Positions 1 to 8,745 of a DNA stretch of 64,000 bases are shown here, one piece after another. The stretch is from Streptomyces tailanensis (GTDB taxonomy: Bacteria; Actinomycetota; Actinomycetes; Streptomycetales; Streptomycetaceae), in NCBI RefSeq assembly GCF_008386495.1, contig NZ_VTHJ01000030.1, positions 1 to 64,000 on the forward strand, read 5' to 3'. The notes under the pieces were generated by a model. It was not told the DNA's origin. It made no database searches and saw only the letters and a list, made by a program, of their open reading frames with translations. Made by a program: the position numbers and the translations under genes. Every line of letters begins with the position of its first letter. Positions within the stretch are counted from its first letter, which is position 1.

Positions 1-53
1 CAGCCGGTGGAAGCAATTGAGCTGGTCAGCAGCTCAATTGCTTCCACCGGCTG
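1..53. repeat. Perfect 24-bp inverted repeat with 5-base loop
   Basis: Bases 1-24 and 30-53 are exact reverse complements around the loop gtcag. The arms contain an AT-containing core (caattg) and no T-run follows. It may be the terminator of a gene to the left of the window, or part of a longer palindrome cut by the window edge. Nothing else is recognised between it and the promoter of the toxin-antitoxin pair at about 221. Confidence 0.8.
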
Positions 54-220
54 ACACCACCCACGACTACGCCATCGCCTTCCCGGTGATGGCATCAAGG
101 AACGTCACGTCAACACTGGACACGTATTGCTCGCGTTCAGCGAGGAATCGCTTCGTGTGCGGCTGAGGCCGTGTGCCCCCTTGCCTCCCGCCCGTCCCTT
201 TTCGCCCCAACAACCATGAT

Positions 221-257
221 ATCTTTTTTGAGAAATGTATATACGGACTTGGGAGGC
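221..257 (+). promoter_or_regulatory. Probable promoter/operator and RBS of the vapBC-like operon
   Basis: This AT-rich stretch contains the 8-bp palindrome gtatatac (237-244), which could serve both as the -10 region and as an operator half-site, followed by a strong RBS, gggagg (251-256), four bases before the ATG. Antitoxins of this class normally repress their own operon by binding such palindromes. The assignment is inferred from position and base composition only. Confidence 0.4.
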
Positions 258-260
258 GCC

Positions 261-521
261 ATGTCCCGCACAGTGATCGACCTCGACGACGAAGCCCTGG
301 CCGAAGCCGCCCGCCACCTCGGCACGAGTACGAAGAAGGACACGGTGAACGCGGCGCTCCGAGAGATCGCCGATCGACGTCGGCGGGCCGCCGCGGTGGA
401 GCGGATGCGCCAGATGGTTGCTGAAGGAGAGATCGACTTCTCCGCGATCGACGAGTCCGCGGCCCCGACCTCCCCCGCTCGTCCCAACATCACCGAGGAC
501 ACGGAGCATCACGCGGCGTGA
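261..521 (+). CDS. VapB-family antitoxin
   Basis: This small protein (86 residues) opens with the ribbon-type DNA-binding pattern SRTVIDLDDEALAEAA, followed by LGTSTKKDTVNAALREI. That is typical of VapB antitoxins, whose N-terminus binds the operator and whose acidic C-terminal tail wraps the toxin. ATG 261 was chosen over the upstream in-frame start because gggagg sits directly before it. The stop overlaps the toxin start by four bases (GTGA), so the pair is translationally coupled. Family assignment is firm; actual toxicity and antidote activity are inferred. Confidence 0.88.
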   Translation: MSRTVIDLDDEALAEAARHLGTSTKKDTVNAALREIADRRRRAAAVERMRQMVAEGEIDFSAIDESAAPTSPARPNITEDTEHHAA

Positions 522-922
522 GTGAGGCATTTCTCATCGACACCAGTGCCCTGATCCGCTTCTACCGGCGTCAGACCGGCCCGGAGTGGGATCAGCTGGT
601 CACTTCAGGACTGGTCGGGCTGTGCGAGCCGGTCCGCCAAGAGTTCTTGCGGGCGGTCGGAGGCCGGCCCGCGTACTACGAGGCAGACGGGCTGTTGCGG
701 GAGACGTTCCCCTACTACCCGATGCGCGACTCCGTCTGGGAGGACACCGCCGAGTTGCAACAGCTTCTCGCGGACCGAGTCTGGCATCAGTGCGCGAGTC
801 CGGTGGACCTCCTCGTCGCGGTCACGGCCCAGCACCACAAACTGACCGTGCTCCATCAGGATTCCGACTTCGAGACGATTGCCCGCGCCACCGGCCAGCC
901 CGTACGTCGTATCGCCGACTGA
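518..922 (+). CDS. VapC-family PIN-domain toxin
   Basis: A 134-residue PIN-domain protein, the usual VapC length. The acidic residues expected of the Mg-dependent RNase site are visible: the first Asp in LIDTSAL, a Glu in VRQEFLRA, Asp in SPVDLLVA and the final Asp pair in HQDSDFE. VapC toxins cleave tRNA or rRNA unless bound by VapB. It starts at GTG 518 inside the antitoxin stop codon. All catalytic positions are present, so it looks intact. The RNA target cannot be read from sequence. Confidence 0.88.
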   Translation: MSEAFLIDTSALIRFYRRQTGPEWDQLVTSGLVGLCEPVRQEFLRAVGGRPAYYEADGLLRETFPYYPMRDSVWEDTAELQQLLADRVWHQCASPVDLLVAVTAQHHKLTVLHQDSDFETIARATGQPVRRIAD

Positions 923-1173
923 CAGCACACCGTTGGCCCATGGCATGATCACGTACCACCCCCACCCCCCGCTGTCGCACAATGGACCGACAGGCAACCG
1001 GGAAGGCCGATCGGACGGCCGTCGCCCATGTCACGGGGCATGCACCGCTGCCACGGGAGCCCCTGCGTCGGCGCCTCGCACGCGAAGACGTGTGGAGGGC
1101 GATCCCGCCGACCACGGTCTGGCCAGCTCTGCGATCGGGCGTCTCTGGCGCGGCACTTCGGCGGTGGGTCGGG

Positions 1174-1686
1174 TTACTCCCCGGCGGTTCCAGCGGGGTC
1201 CCCGGCGGCCCGGGTCAGGTGGGTGAAGGCGGCCAGGTTGCGGGTCGACTCGCCGCGGGAGACGCGCCAGGCGTACTCCTTGCGGATGGCGGTCGCGAAG
1301 CCGAGTTCCAGGAGGGTGTTGAAGGAGCCGTCCGCCGCTTCCAGGACCTGGCCGAGGAGGCGGTCGATCTCGTCGGGGGTTACGGCGGAGAGCGGCAGCT
1401 TGGCGGTGACGTAGATGTCGCCGAGGGGGTCTACGGCGTAACTCACGCCGTAGAGCTTGAGGTTGCGTTCCAGGAGCCAGCGGTGGACGCCGGCCTCGTT
1501 CTCGTCGGGGTGGCGGATGACGAAGGCGTTGAGGGAGAGGGAGTGCTTGCCGACGATCAGCGACACGGTCGTCGAGAGTTTGCGGGTCCCGGGGAGTTTG
1601 ACGACGTAGGTGCCGGGGTCCGGGCTCTCCCACTCCAGTTCGGCCTCGGTGAGGACCTGCTCGATGATCGACGTCGGATCAGCCAT
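1174..1686 (-). CDS. YbjN domain-containing protein
   Basis: A 170-residue cytosolic protein with the YbjN pattern: GTYVVKLPGTRKLSTTVSL near residues 25-45, HRWLLERNLKLYGVSYAVD in the middle and DEIDRLLGQVLEAADGSF later. YbjN proteins are chaperone-like or regulatory and poorly understood. It lies 38 bases downstream of mshA on the same strand and is probably co-transcribed with it, an arrangement conserved in Streptomyces as far as I recall. A role in mycothiol metabolism is only a guess from context. Confidence 0.85.
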   Translation of the reverse strand: MADPTSIIEQVLTEAELEWESPDPGTYVVKLPGTRKLSTTVSLIVGKHSLSLNAFVIRHPDENEAGVHRWLLERNLKLYGVSYAVDPLGDIYVTAKLPLSAVTPDEIDRLLGQVLEAADGSFNTLLELGFATAIRKEYAWRVSRGESTRNLAAFTHLTRAAGDPAGTAGE

Positions 1687-1724
1687 GAGGCGAGCCTACC
1701 CGTCGGTAGGCGTACGGCGTCGGG

Positions 1725-3065
1725 TCAGCCGTGGTGGGCGCGCAGGCCGTGGTGGCGGTGGTCGTGCGTGGCGGCCGTATAGACGTCGGCGGTGGCCTGG
1801 GCGGCCGTGTCCCAGCCGAAGGACTCGGCGTGGTGGGCGGCGGCCGCGCCCATACGGGCGGGCAGGCCCGGGTCGTCGGCGAAATCGCGCAGCACGCGCG
1901 CGTACGCGACGGGATCGTGGCCCTCGATCAGGAAGCCGGTGTGTCCGTCGCGTACGGCGACGGGGAGGCCGCCGACCGAGGCCGCCAGCACCGGCGTACC
2001 GGCCGCCTGCGCCTCGATGGCGACGAGGCCGAACGACTCGCTGTACGACGGCATGACCAGCACGGACGCCGCCCGGAACCAGTCCGCGAGCTGCTCCTGG
2101 CCGACCGGCGGCCGGAAGCACACGACGTCGGCGATACCGAGCCGGGCGGCCAGCTTCTGCAGGCCCTCGGGCTTGGCCAGCCCGCTGCCGCTGGGGCCGC
2201 CGACTACGGGCACGACCATCCTCGACCGCAGCTCGGGGCGCTCGTCGAGGAGGACGGCCACGGCCCGGAGGAGGACGTCCGGGGCCTTGAGGGGCTGGAT
2301 GCGGCCGGCGAAGAGAGGGATCAGGGCGTCCTGCGGGAGCCCGAGGCGGGCGCGGGCGGCGGCACGGCCGTCGGCGGGGCGGAAGCGGTCGAGGTTGACG
2401 CCCGGGTGGACGACGGCGACCTTGGCCCGGTCGGCCTCGTAGTGGCGTACGAGTTCGTCGGCCTCCTCGGCCGTGTTGGCTATGAGGCGGTCGGCGGCGC
2501 GTACGACCTGGGTCTCGCCGATGACCCGGGCGGCGGGTTCGGGGGTGTCGCCGACGGCCAGCGCCGCGTTCTTCACCTTCGCCATCGTGTGCATCGCGTG
2601 CACCAGGGGCACGCCCCAGCGTTCGGCGGCGAGCCAGCCGACGTGGCCGGAGAGCCAGTAGTGCGAGTGGACCAGGTCGTAGTAGCCGGGGCGGTGGCCC
2701 GCCCATGCCTGCATCACGCCGTGTGTGAAGGCGCAGAGCTGGGCCGGCAGGTCCTCCTTGGCGAGGCCTTCGTAGGGGCCCGCGTCGACGTGCCGGACGA
2801 GGACGCCGGGGGCCAGTTCGACGGTCGGGGGGAGGCCACCGGTGGTGGCCCGGGTGAAGATCTCCACCTCGATGTTGATCGCGGCCAGGCGCTGCGCCAG
2901 CTCCACGATGTATACGTTCATGCCGCCCGCGTCACCCGTACCAGGCTGATGCAGCGGTGACGTATGTACGGACAGCATCGCCACACGCCGGGGTTTTCGG
3001 TGCAACCTCAGCCGTGACGCGGCGGTCGGAGAGCGTCGCCCGAGCCTGGTGACGTAGTGGCTCAC
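1725..3065 (-). CDS. mshA: D-inositol-3-phosphate glycosyltransferase MshA
   Basis: This GT4 glycosyltransferase makes the first committed mycothiol intermediate from UDP-GlcNAc and inositol 3-phosphate. The 446 residues contain LSVHTSPLHQPGTGDAGGMN (acceptor side, about residues 31-50), HSHYWLSG, GRIQPLKAPDVLLRA (start of the nucleotide-sugar domain) and the retaining-GT motif SESFGLVAIEAQAAGTPV. GTG 3065 is preceded by aaggagg at good spacing. The first 28 residues are basic and poorly conserved. mshD, the last gene of the pathway, is at 60071 in the same window. mshB and mshC are not here. Confidence 0.95.
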   Translation of the reverse strand: MSHYVTRLGRRSPTAASRLRLHRKPRRVAMLSVHTSPLHQPGTGDAGGMNVYIVELAQRLAAINIEVEIFTRATTGGLPPTVELAPGVLVRHVDAGPYEGLAKEDLPAQLCAFTHGVMQAWAGHRPGYYDLVHSHYWLSGHVGWLAAERWGVPLVHAMHTMAKVKNAALAVGDTPEPAARVIGETQVVRAADRLIANTAEEADELVRHYEADRAKVAVVHPGVNLDRFRPADGRAAARARLGLPQDALIPLFAGRIQPLKAPDVLLRAVAVLLDERPELRSRMVVPVVGGPSGSGLAKPEGLQKLAARLGIADVVCFRPPVGQEQLADWFRAASVLVMPSYSESFGLVAIEAQAAGTPVLAASVGGLPVAVRDGHTGFLIEGHDPVAYARVLRDFADDPGLPARMGAAAAHHAESFGWDTAAQATADVYTAATHDHRHHGLRAHHG

Positions 3066-3282
3066 GTGGCGTTCCTCCTTGCTCCGGATGTCCGGGCATG
3101 CCGTCGGGAGGGCGCCGAGCCGCCCTCTGGGACCCAGAACACCGGAGGGTCCAGTTCCATTTCCTCTTTGCAGAATTATTACCGGGGCTCGCTCAACCGT
3201 TCGAGCACTTCGGGGCAGGGCTCCATCCCCCGGCCCCAGGACTCCATCCCAGGCCCCGCCCCACCCCGCATACGCTCACCCC

Positions 3283-4080
3283 ATGGCCAAACCCGTCGGC
3301 ACGGTGACACGCGGCACCACCAACCCCAACCGCCTCCGCCGCATGGACCGCTGGATCGCCGCCACCCACGGCCCCGAACTCCGCCGCACCCCCACCCCCC
3401 TCGCCGTGGACCTCGGCTACGGCGCCGCCCCCTGGACGGCGCTCGAACTCCTCCGCCGCCTCCGCGCGACAGCGCCCCGCACCCAGGTGATCGGGGTCGA
3501 GATCGACCCGGCCAGGGTCGCGGCGGCGAAACCATACGAGTGCGAGGGTCTGACCTTCCGGCACGGAGGCTTCGAGGTACCGGTCCCGGGCCGCCCGGCC
3601 CTCATCCGCGCGGCGAACGTCCTGCGCCAGTACGACGAGGAAGAGGTCACCGCCGTCTGGCAACGCCTGTGCGCCCGCCTCCAGCCGGCCACACCCCACT
3701 CCTCCGGCGGCCTCCTCGTCGAGGGCACCTGCGACGAGATCGGCCGCCGCCACGTCTGGGTCGCCCTCGGCCCGGAGGGCCCCCGCACGGTCACCTTCGC
3801 CACCCGGCTCGGCTCCCTGGAACGCCCCTCCGACCTCGCCGAACGCCTCCCGAAGGCGCTCATCCACCGCAACGTCCCCGGCGAGCCGGTGTACGCCTTC
3901 CTCCGCGACTTCGACCGCGCGTGGGCCGCCGCCGCGCCGTACGCCTCGTACGGCGCCCGCCAGCGCTGGATCCGCACCGTCCGCGACCTGAGCGCCGATT
4001 GGCCGGTACGGGACGGGGCGGCGCGCTGGCGCCAGGGCGAAGTCACGGTGGCGTGGGAGGCGTTGGCGCCTCGGGGGTGA
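3283..4080 (+). CDS. Class I SAM-dependent methyltransferase, substrate unknown
   Basis: A 265-residue protein with a recognisable SAM-binding motif I, AVDLGYGAAPWTALEL (residues 33-48), an acidic motif II loop (VIGVEIDPARVAAA) and a motif IV-like segment (IRAANVLRQYDEEEV). ATG 3283 gives a start just before the conserved NPNRLRRMDRW segment; longer in-frame extensions lie in low-complexity proline-rich sequence and were rejected. It is divergently transcribed from mshA across 217 bases. No substrate can be predicted. Confidence 0.85.
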   Translation: MAKPVGTVTRGTTNPNRLRRMDRWIAATHGPELRRTPTPLAVDLGYGAAPWTALELLRRLRATAPRTQVIGVEIDPARVAAAKPYECEGLTFRHGGFEVPVPGRPALIRAANVLRQYDEEEVTAVWQRLCARLQPATPHSSGGLLVEGTCDEIGRRHVWVALGPEGPRTVTFATRLGSLERPSDLAERLPKALIHRNVPGEPVYAFLRDFDRAWAAAAPYASYGARQRWIRTVRDLSADWPVRDGAARWRQGEVTVAWEALAPRG

Positions 4081-4169
4081 GTACGGCGGTGAGTACGGCG
4101 GTGAAGTGCGACGGCGCTCCCGGTGAACCTGGGCGCCGATTACGCACCGCAACTTTCTCGTGACACACG

Positions 4170-4195
4170 GGAACGATCTCCTTGAGCCGTTCGTC
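4170..4195 (+). promoter_or_regulatory. Candidate ECF (SigE-like) promoter
   Basis: ggaac at 4170-4174 and cgtc at 4192-4195 are 17 bases apart, close to the -35/-10 pattern of Streptomyces SigE, which controls cell-envelope genes. The next gene is a cell-wall hydrolase, which fits. The match is short and could be chance; transcription start mapping would decide. Confidence 0.3.
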
Positions 4196-4361
4196 ACACA
4201 GGCGGGAACGCCGTCATGCGGGAGGGATCAGGGGGAAGGGAGTTCTTGCCCGCCTCTGTCGCATTGCGCGACTACATGGCACGATCACCCAGGCGTCAGA
4301 GGTTACTGACGGTTAACCAGTTCTGTCGGGTTGTTGGGTGTTGGGTTTGGGGGCAAGGGCT

Positions 4362-5510
4362 ATGGGAGCCGGCAAGCGGAGCCTGACCATGGCGGCCGTG
4401 GCGGTGGTCTGCGCGTTGACCGTGCTGGGCGCACCGGTCACGGCGTACGCGAGCCAGACGCAACCGAACGATCCGACACCCACCCCGACTCCGACGCCGT
4501 CCCCGTCCGGTTCGGGCTCGGCTTCCGTTACGGACGCGACGAACGGCCCGGTGACGAACGAGGAGTTGGAGGCCCTGCGCGAGAAGCTGGAGGGCCTCTA
4601 TCACGACGCGGCGGTCGCCACGGACGCGTACAACGCGGCCGAGGAGAAGGCCGACAAACAGTCCGCCGAGATAGTCGACTTGGCCCAGGAGATCGTCAAG
4701 GGCCGGGAGAAGCTGGACAAGTTGCAGGACCTGGTCGGCGCCGCGGCCCGGGCCCAGTACCGCGGCGGTGGACTGCCGCCCGAGGTGCAGCTGTGGCTGA
4801 GTGAGAACCCGCAGGACTTCCTGGAGGGCGCGGACCGGCTGCGTCAGGGGCAGTTGGCGACCAAGGGTCTGCTGGCCGAGATGAAGCAGACACAGGAGGA
4901 CCTGGAGCAGTACTCCAAGGACGCCTCCGAGCGCTGGGAGAAGCTGGAGGCCAACCGCAAGGCCAAGGAGAAGGCCAAGGCGAAGATCAAGAAGCAGATC
5001 GCCGCCGCCGAGAAGCTGGAAGCCGAGCTGGAGGACGACGAGCGGGAGCGGCTGGCCCAGCTGGAGGAGGACGCCGCGCAGGAGTCACAGGCCGCCTGGC
5101 TGGGCTCCGGCATCCTCGACGAGATCGACGGCAAGGCCTCCGAGCAGGGCAAGAAGGCGGTGAAGTTCGCGACGGACCAGATGGGCAAGCCGTACGAGTG
5201 GGGCGCCGAGGGCCCCGGGACCTTCGACTGCTCCGGCCTCACCAGCCAGGCATGGATAGCCGCCGGTGTCACCATCCCCCGCACCTCCCAGGAGCAGTGG
5301 AGGCAGCTCCGGCACATCGACGTCCAGGACATGCGCCCCGGAGACCTCATCATCTACAACTCCGACGCCAGCCACGTGGCCATGTACATAGGCGACGGCG
5401 CCATCATCCACGCCCCTCGCCCCGGACGCACGGTCACGATCGCGGGCGCGGGTTCCATGCCGATCCTCGGGGTGGTACGACCGGACACAGACACGTTTAG
5501 CGCGAGTTGA
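4362..5510 (+). CDS. Secreted NlpC/P60-family peptidoglycan hydrolase
   Basis: An exported endopeptidase predicted to cut peptidoglycan stem peptides. It has an N-terminal signal peptide ending near VTAYASQT, a Thr/Pro linker, a long Lys/Glu-rich coiled coil (roughly residues 65-250) and a C-terminal NlpC/P60 domain with the catalytic Cys in TFDCSGLTSQAW, His in DASHVAMYIGDG and a third polar His in IIHAPRPG. ATG 4362 (MGAGKRS) gives a better signal peptide than TTG 4338. The coiled-coil plus NlpC layout matches Streptomyces RipA-like and Swl-type hydrolases. Confidence 0.92.
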   Translation: MGAGKRSLTMAAVAVVCALTVLGAPVTAYASQTQPNDPTPTPTPTPSPSGSGSASVTDATNGPVTNEELEALREKLEGLYHDAAVATDAYNAAEEKADKQSAEIVDLAQEIVKGREKLDKLQDLVGAAARAQYRGGGLPPEVQLWLSENPQDFLEGADRLRQGQLATKGLLAEMKQTQEDLEQYSKDASERWEKLEANRKAKEKAKAKIKKQIAAAEKLEAELEDDERERLAQLEEDAAQESQAAWLGSGILDEIDGKASEQGKKAVKFATDQMGKPYEWGAEGPGTFDCSGLTSQAWIAAGVTIPRTSQEQWRQLRHIDVQDMRPGDLIIYNSDASHVAMYIGDGAIIHAPRPGRTVTIAGAGSMPILGVVRPDTDTFSAS

Positions 5511-5522
5511 CGCTCGTGTGCG

Positions 5523-5622
5523 GGTTGGTGGGGGTTTGTCGCGCCCCTTCAGGGGCGCGGGCTGTATCAATGTGCGGCTCCTCCGCGTGGGCGCGACCAG
5601 CCCCCACTCACCCGCGGCCCAG
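5523..5622. repeat. Dispersed Streptomyces intergenic repeat, copy A
   Basis: It begins with the hairpin gcgcccc-ttca-ggggcgc, then carries the shared block tgtgcggctc...ccgcgtgggcgcgaccagcc and ends in cacccgcggcc. Three other copies lie at 41530, 46431 (inverted) and 59927. It follows the NlpC gene stop and could act as its terminator. Confidence 0.85.
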
Positions 5623-6016
5623 AACGCACGCATGGGGGTCGAAGGGGCGCAGCCCCTTGATGGGGGTCCCCCCCCCGCTCGAGCGAAGCCGAGAGTGGGG
5701 GAGGGGCGGGTAGGGGCGGCGGGGGCGAGGAAAACCCACCCGCTGACCCCACCCACCTCCGCGTGACCCACCCCACGTGACTCTCACCACCTTCCCCGTT
5801 CGGGCTCAACCCCGGCCGCGTGACATTCGTCATCTCAAGAGAAAGCCCTGCCATGTCCAAGTGCGGTACCGGATGCGGCATATGACACTGGCTGATTGCC
5901 ACCCGGCGCCCCGCCAACCATTCCGTTGCGCCGGGGCCTGGCGCTAAGGTCCCGCTCGGTGGGTCGAGGTCCCTCGCCCCACCGTGCCCTCGGGGGGAGG
6001 GAAGGAACCCAAGACG
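5623..6016. other. Non-coding stretch upstream of the PP2C gene
   Basis: After the repeat there is a GC-rich tract including a run of nine C residues (near 5670-5678) and purine-rich sequence, then a more ordinary promoter-like segment from about 5780. The only clear signal is the purine-rich RBS region at 5991-6006 before ATG 6017. No gene is seen. Confidence 0.5.
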
Positions 6017-7477
6017 ATGCCCATACCCGTACCGCGGCAGAGAGCGATCCCGGCCGTGGAGAACGGTCAGGCGCACGCCGTGTCCGCACCCAGCGGCCCG
6101 TCCGGAGAGGGGGCAGCCCTGAACACCTCGGCCATGTCCCCTGCCGGGAACTCCACGAGCCCGGTCGACGCGACCGCCACCGCCGCCACCAGCGCCGCGG
6201 GCGGCGCCGCCACCGCCCCCCACGGCGACGTCACCCCCACCGACCCGCCCGACCGGATCCCCCCGACGGCCCCCACCAACCTCACAGTCCTCCTGATCGA
6301 GGATGACCCGGCGGGTTCCCTCAACGTGCCCGAGCTGCTCGACTCCGCGGGCAAGCCGATCCGCGTCCGCACCGCCCGCAACCTCACCGAGGCCCAGCGG
6401 CTGCTGACCGACGACGTCAACTGCATCCTCCTGGACCTGGCCCTGCCGACCCCGGGTCGCACCCAGGAGGGGCCCCGCCCCGCCGACGACGAGGAACTCT
6501 CCGTCCTCAAGCGCGTCCTGGAACTCGCCCCCCGCCACGCCGTACTCGCCCTCACCGACTCCGGCGACGCCGAGCGCGGCGCGGAGGCGGTAAGAGTCGG
6601 CGCACAGGACTACCTCTTCCGGGATGAACTGGACGGCCGCCTGCTCAGCCGCGCGATCCGCTACGCGGTGGAGCGCAAGCGCTCGGACACGGCCGAACGC
6701 CGCCTCACCGAGTCCAAGCTGCGCGCCCAGGAGAACGCCCGCCTGGAGCGCGGCCTGCTCCCCACCCCCCTCCTGGAGGGCTCGTCCCTGCGGTTCGCCG
6801 CCCGCTACCGTCCGGGCCGTTCCCGCGCCCTGCTCGGCGGCGACTTCTACGACACGGTCCGCACCCCCGACGGCACGGTGCACGTCATGATCGGTGACGT
6901 CTGCGGGCACGGCCCGGACGAGGCGGCGCTCGGCGTGGAGCTGCGGATCGCCTGGCGGGCGCTGACGTTCGCGGGCCTGTGCGGCGACGAACTGCTCTCC
7001 ACGCTCCAGCGCGTCCTGGAACACGAGCGCGAGAACGACGAGATCTTCGCGACGCTCTGCACGGTCGACATCGCCCCCGACGGCCGCCGCGCCGGCCTCT
7101 GTCTGGCCGGTCACCCGGCCCCTCTGATCGCCCGCCCCGGCCGGGACGGCACCACTCCGCTGGCCGAGCTGCTGCCGTACGACAACGGCGGCCCCGCCCT
7201 CGGCCTGCTCCCGAACGCCCGCTGGCCGCGTATCCAGATCGAGCTGGGCGCCGCCTGGAGCCTGATGCTCTACACGGACGGCCTGATCGAGGGCCGGATC
7301 GGCGCGGGCAAGGAGCGCCTCGGCCAGGACGGCATGGTCGACGTGGTCCGCCGCCGGCTCACCGAGGGCCTGCGCGGCGAGGAACTGCTGCGCGCCACCA
7401 TGAACGAGGTCCGCGACCTCAACGGCGGCGAACTCACCGACGACGTGGCGGTACTCCTCCTGGACCGCGACGCCTGA
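6017..7477 (+). CDS. Response-regulator receiver fused to PP2C/SpoIIE-type phosphatase
   Basis: A 486-residue regulatory phosphatase. After an Ala/Pro-rich N-terminus (about 80 residues) comes a receiver-like domain (TVLLIEDDPAGS..., with ILLDLALPTPG at the phospho-acceptor position and a later ALTDSGD segment), a short helical linker (SKLRAQENARLERGLLPTP, the usual RsbU/SpoIIE lead-in) and the PP2C domain with metal-binding GGDFYD, IGDVCGHGPDEAA and LTDDVAVLLL. Such proteins dephosphorylate anti-anti-sigma factors. ATG 6017 has the RBS region ggaaggaa, so GTG 5984 was not used. Confidence 0.9.
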   Translation: MPIPVPRQRAIPAVENGQAHAVSAPSGPSGEGAALNTSAMSPAGNSTSPVDATATAATSAAGGAATAPHGDVTPTDPPDRIPPTAPTNLTVLLIEDDPAGSLNVPELLDSAGKPIRVRTARNLTEAQRLLTDDVNCILLDLALPTPGRTQEGPRPADDEELSVLKRVLELAPRHAVLALTDSGDAERGAEAVRVGAQDYLFRDELDGRLLSRAIRYAVERKRSDTAERRLTESKLRAQENARLERGLLPTPLLEGSSLRFAARYRPGRSRALLGGDFYDTVRTPDGTVHVMIGDVCGHGPDEAALGVELRIAWRALTFAGLCGDELLSTLQRVLEHERENDEIFATLCTVDIAPDGRRAGLCLAGHPAPLIARPGRDGTTPLAELLPYDNGGPALGLLPNARWPRIQIELGAAWSLMLYTDGLIEGRIGAGKERLGQDGMVDVVRRRLTEGLRGEELLRATMNEVRDLNGGELTDDVAVLLLDRDA

Positions 7478-7504
7478 CGCGGCCCAAACCAAAAGCCAGG
7501 CCGG

Positions 7505-7849
7505 TCACCGACCGCCGTTGTACGGCCCATAGGGTCCGTCACTGCTGGACCCGCGGTTGCCGCCCCGCCCACCGCCGCCGGAGATCTGCCGCACCGCGGG
7601 GCGTACGTCGACGATGTACACGATGCTGGCGATGAGACCGATGATCGGCAGGAACGACAGAAGCGGGAACACAAGACTCACGACGAGCGCGATCCCGAGG
7701 ATGATCAGCCAGAACACCTTGGTCTGCTTGTCCGTCGCGCGGAAGGCGTCCTCCCGCCGGAACGCGGCATCGATCAGCGCGAAAGCGGCGAAGGCGATCA
7801 CAGCGAGCTGCAACAGCCCCATGAACCCCGCGAAGCCCTCCATCAGCAT
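7505..7849 (-). CDS. DUF2516 family membrane protein
   Basis: A 114-residue integral membrane protein with three hydrophobic segments (GLLQLAVIAFAAFALIDAAF, VFWLIILGIALVVSLVF and FLPIIGLIASIVYIVDV), then the short DVRPAVRQISGGGG tail with Gly/Arg-rich end. This matches the DUF2516 family of Actinobacteria, function unknown. The start MLMEGF at 7849 was chosen because the purine-rich ggtggtggtggg sits just upstream and the longer version adds only an unlikely soluble leader. Confidence 0.85.
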   Translation of the reverse strand: MLMEGFAGFMGLLQLAVIAFAAFALIDAAFRREDAFRATDKQTKVFWLIILGIALVVSLVFPLLSFLPIIGLIASIVYIVDVRPAVRQISGGGGRGGNRGSSSDGPYGPYNGGR

Positions 7850-8026
7850 GCCGCCCACCACCACCCGTTCTCTTCGCTCTTGCGGCCACGGTCTTGCGAA
7901 CACTCCTACGCGGCCACCGTACCCGTAGAACGGGCCGGGCACCCCAATGGTGCCCGGCCCGTTCCAGCGCCGTGTCCGTCCGGCGCCGTATCGCCTGCTC
8001 GGCCGACGGCCGCGGTCCTCTTCGCG

Positions 8027-8662
8027 TTACTTGGCCGGCGGCGTGGTCTTCTTCGCGGTGGTCGTCTTCCGGGCCGGAGCCTTCTTCGCCGCGGTCTTCT
8101 TGGCGGCGGGGGCAGGCGCGGCCGTGGCCGTGGCGGGCTTCGCCACCGGCTCGCCCTTGACCTCGACCGGCTCGGTCTTCGGCTCGACGACGATCGCGAG
8201 CTCCTCGATCTCCTCCGCGGCCTCGCCACGCCAGGTCTTCACGGCCTGCTCGCCGTGCTCGGCGACCTTCTCGTACGTCTCCCGGGCCTTCACGGCGTAC
8301 TCGGCGGCGACGCCGACACCGCGCAGCGCGAGGTCCTGGGCGGTCTCGCCGAACTTCTTCAGGTCGCCGTCCAGGGTGCCGAGGAACTCGTTGACCTTGA
8401 CCTGGAGGGTCTCCTGCGTCTCCTTGACGCGAGCGGCGGCCTTCTCCTGGCCCTCCTTGACCCGGGCGGTCGCCTTCTCCTGAACGGCCTTGGGGTCGGT
8501 GTTGCGTACGGCGTCGATCTTGGCCGGCGCCTCGGCGCGCAGCTGCTCGACGATGGCGGGCACCTTCTTCGCCTGCTGGAGCGCGAGGTCGGCGGTGCCG
8601 GCGGCGAAGTAGAACGGCGTCGGGTCGGTGACGGCCTTGCGGATGTCGTCGGTGATGGCCAT
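8027..8662 (-). CDS. HBHA-like Lys/Ala-rich coiled-coil protein
   Basis: A 211-residue protein without a signal peptide. Residues 1-130 are helical and charged (IRKAVTDPTPFYFAAGTADL, then KATARVKEGQEKAAARVKE), resembling phasin or heparin-binding haemagglutinin proteins. The C-terminus is a Lys/Ala/Pro-rich tail with AAKKTAAKKAPARK repeats like the mycobacterial HBHA tail. ATG 8662 follows ggagg. Mycobacterial HBHA binds lipids and glycosaminoglycans; in Streptomyces the role is unknown. It is next to the XRE regulator on the same strand, 83 bases away. Confidence 0.75.
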   Translation of the reverse strand: MAITDDIRKAVTDPTPFYFAAGTADLALQQAKKVPAIVEQLRAEAPAKIDAVRNTDPKAVQEKATARVKEGQEKAAARVKETQETLQVKVNEFLGTLDGDLKKFGETAQDLALRGVGVAAEYAVKARETYEKVAEHGEQAVKTWRGEAAEEIEELAIVVEPKTEPVEVKGEPVAKPATATAAPAPAAKKTAAKKAPARKTTTAKKTTPPAK

Positions 8663-8745
8663 GGTGATGGTCCTCCCGGATGGGCTTTCGGTTGAGGGTT
8701 TTGGGGTGGTCCGGTGGTCCGCGGTCGATGAGCCGTACGGCTCGG

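Noticed and set aside
923..1173. Gene between the toxin and the YbjN gene
   Set aside because: Open frames exist but show no family features, RBS or sensible composition.
4081..4361. Possible c-di-AMP (ydaO) riboswitch before the NlpC/P60 gene
   Set aside because: Streptomyces NlpC genes often have one, but only a short ggtgaacctggg-like piece was seen and the conserved core could not be laid out.
5567..7492. Very long open frame antisense to the PP2C gene
   Set aside because: Shadow frame from high-GC codon use; no signals, and the + strand gene has clear domains.
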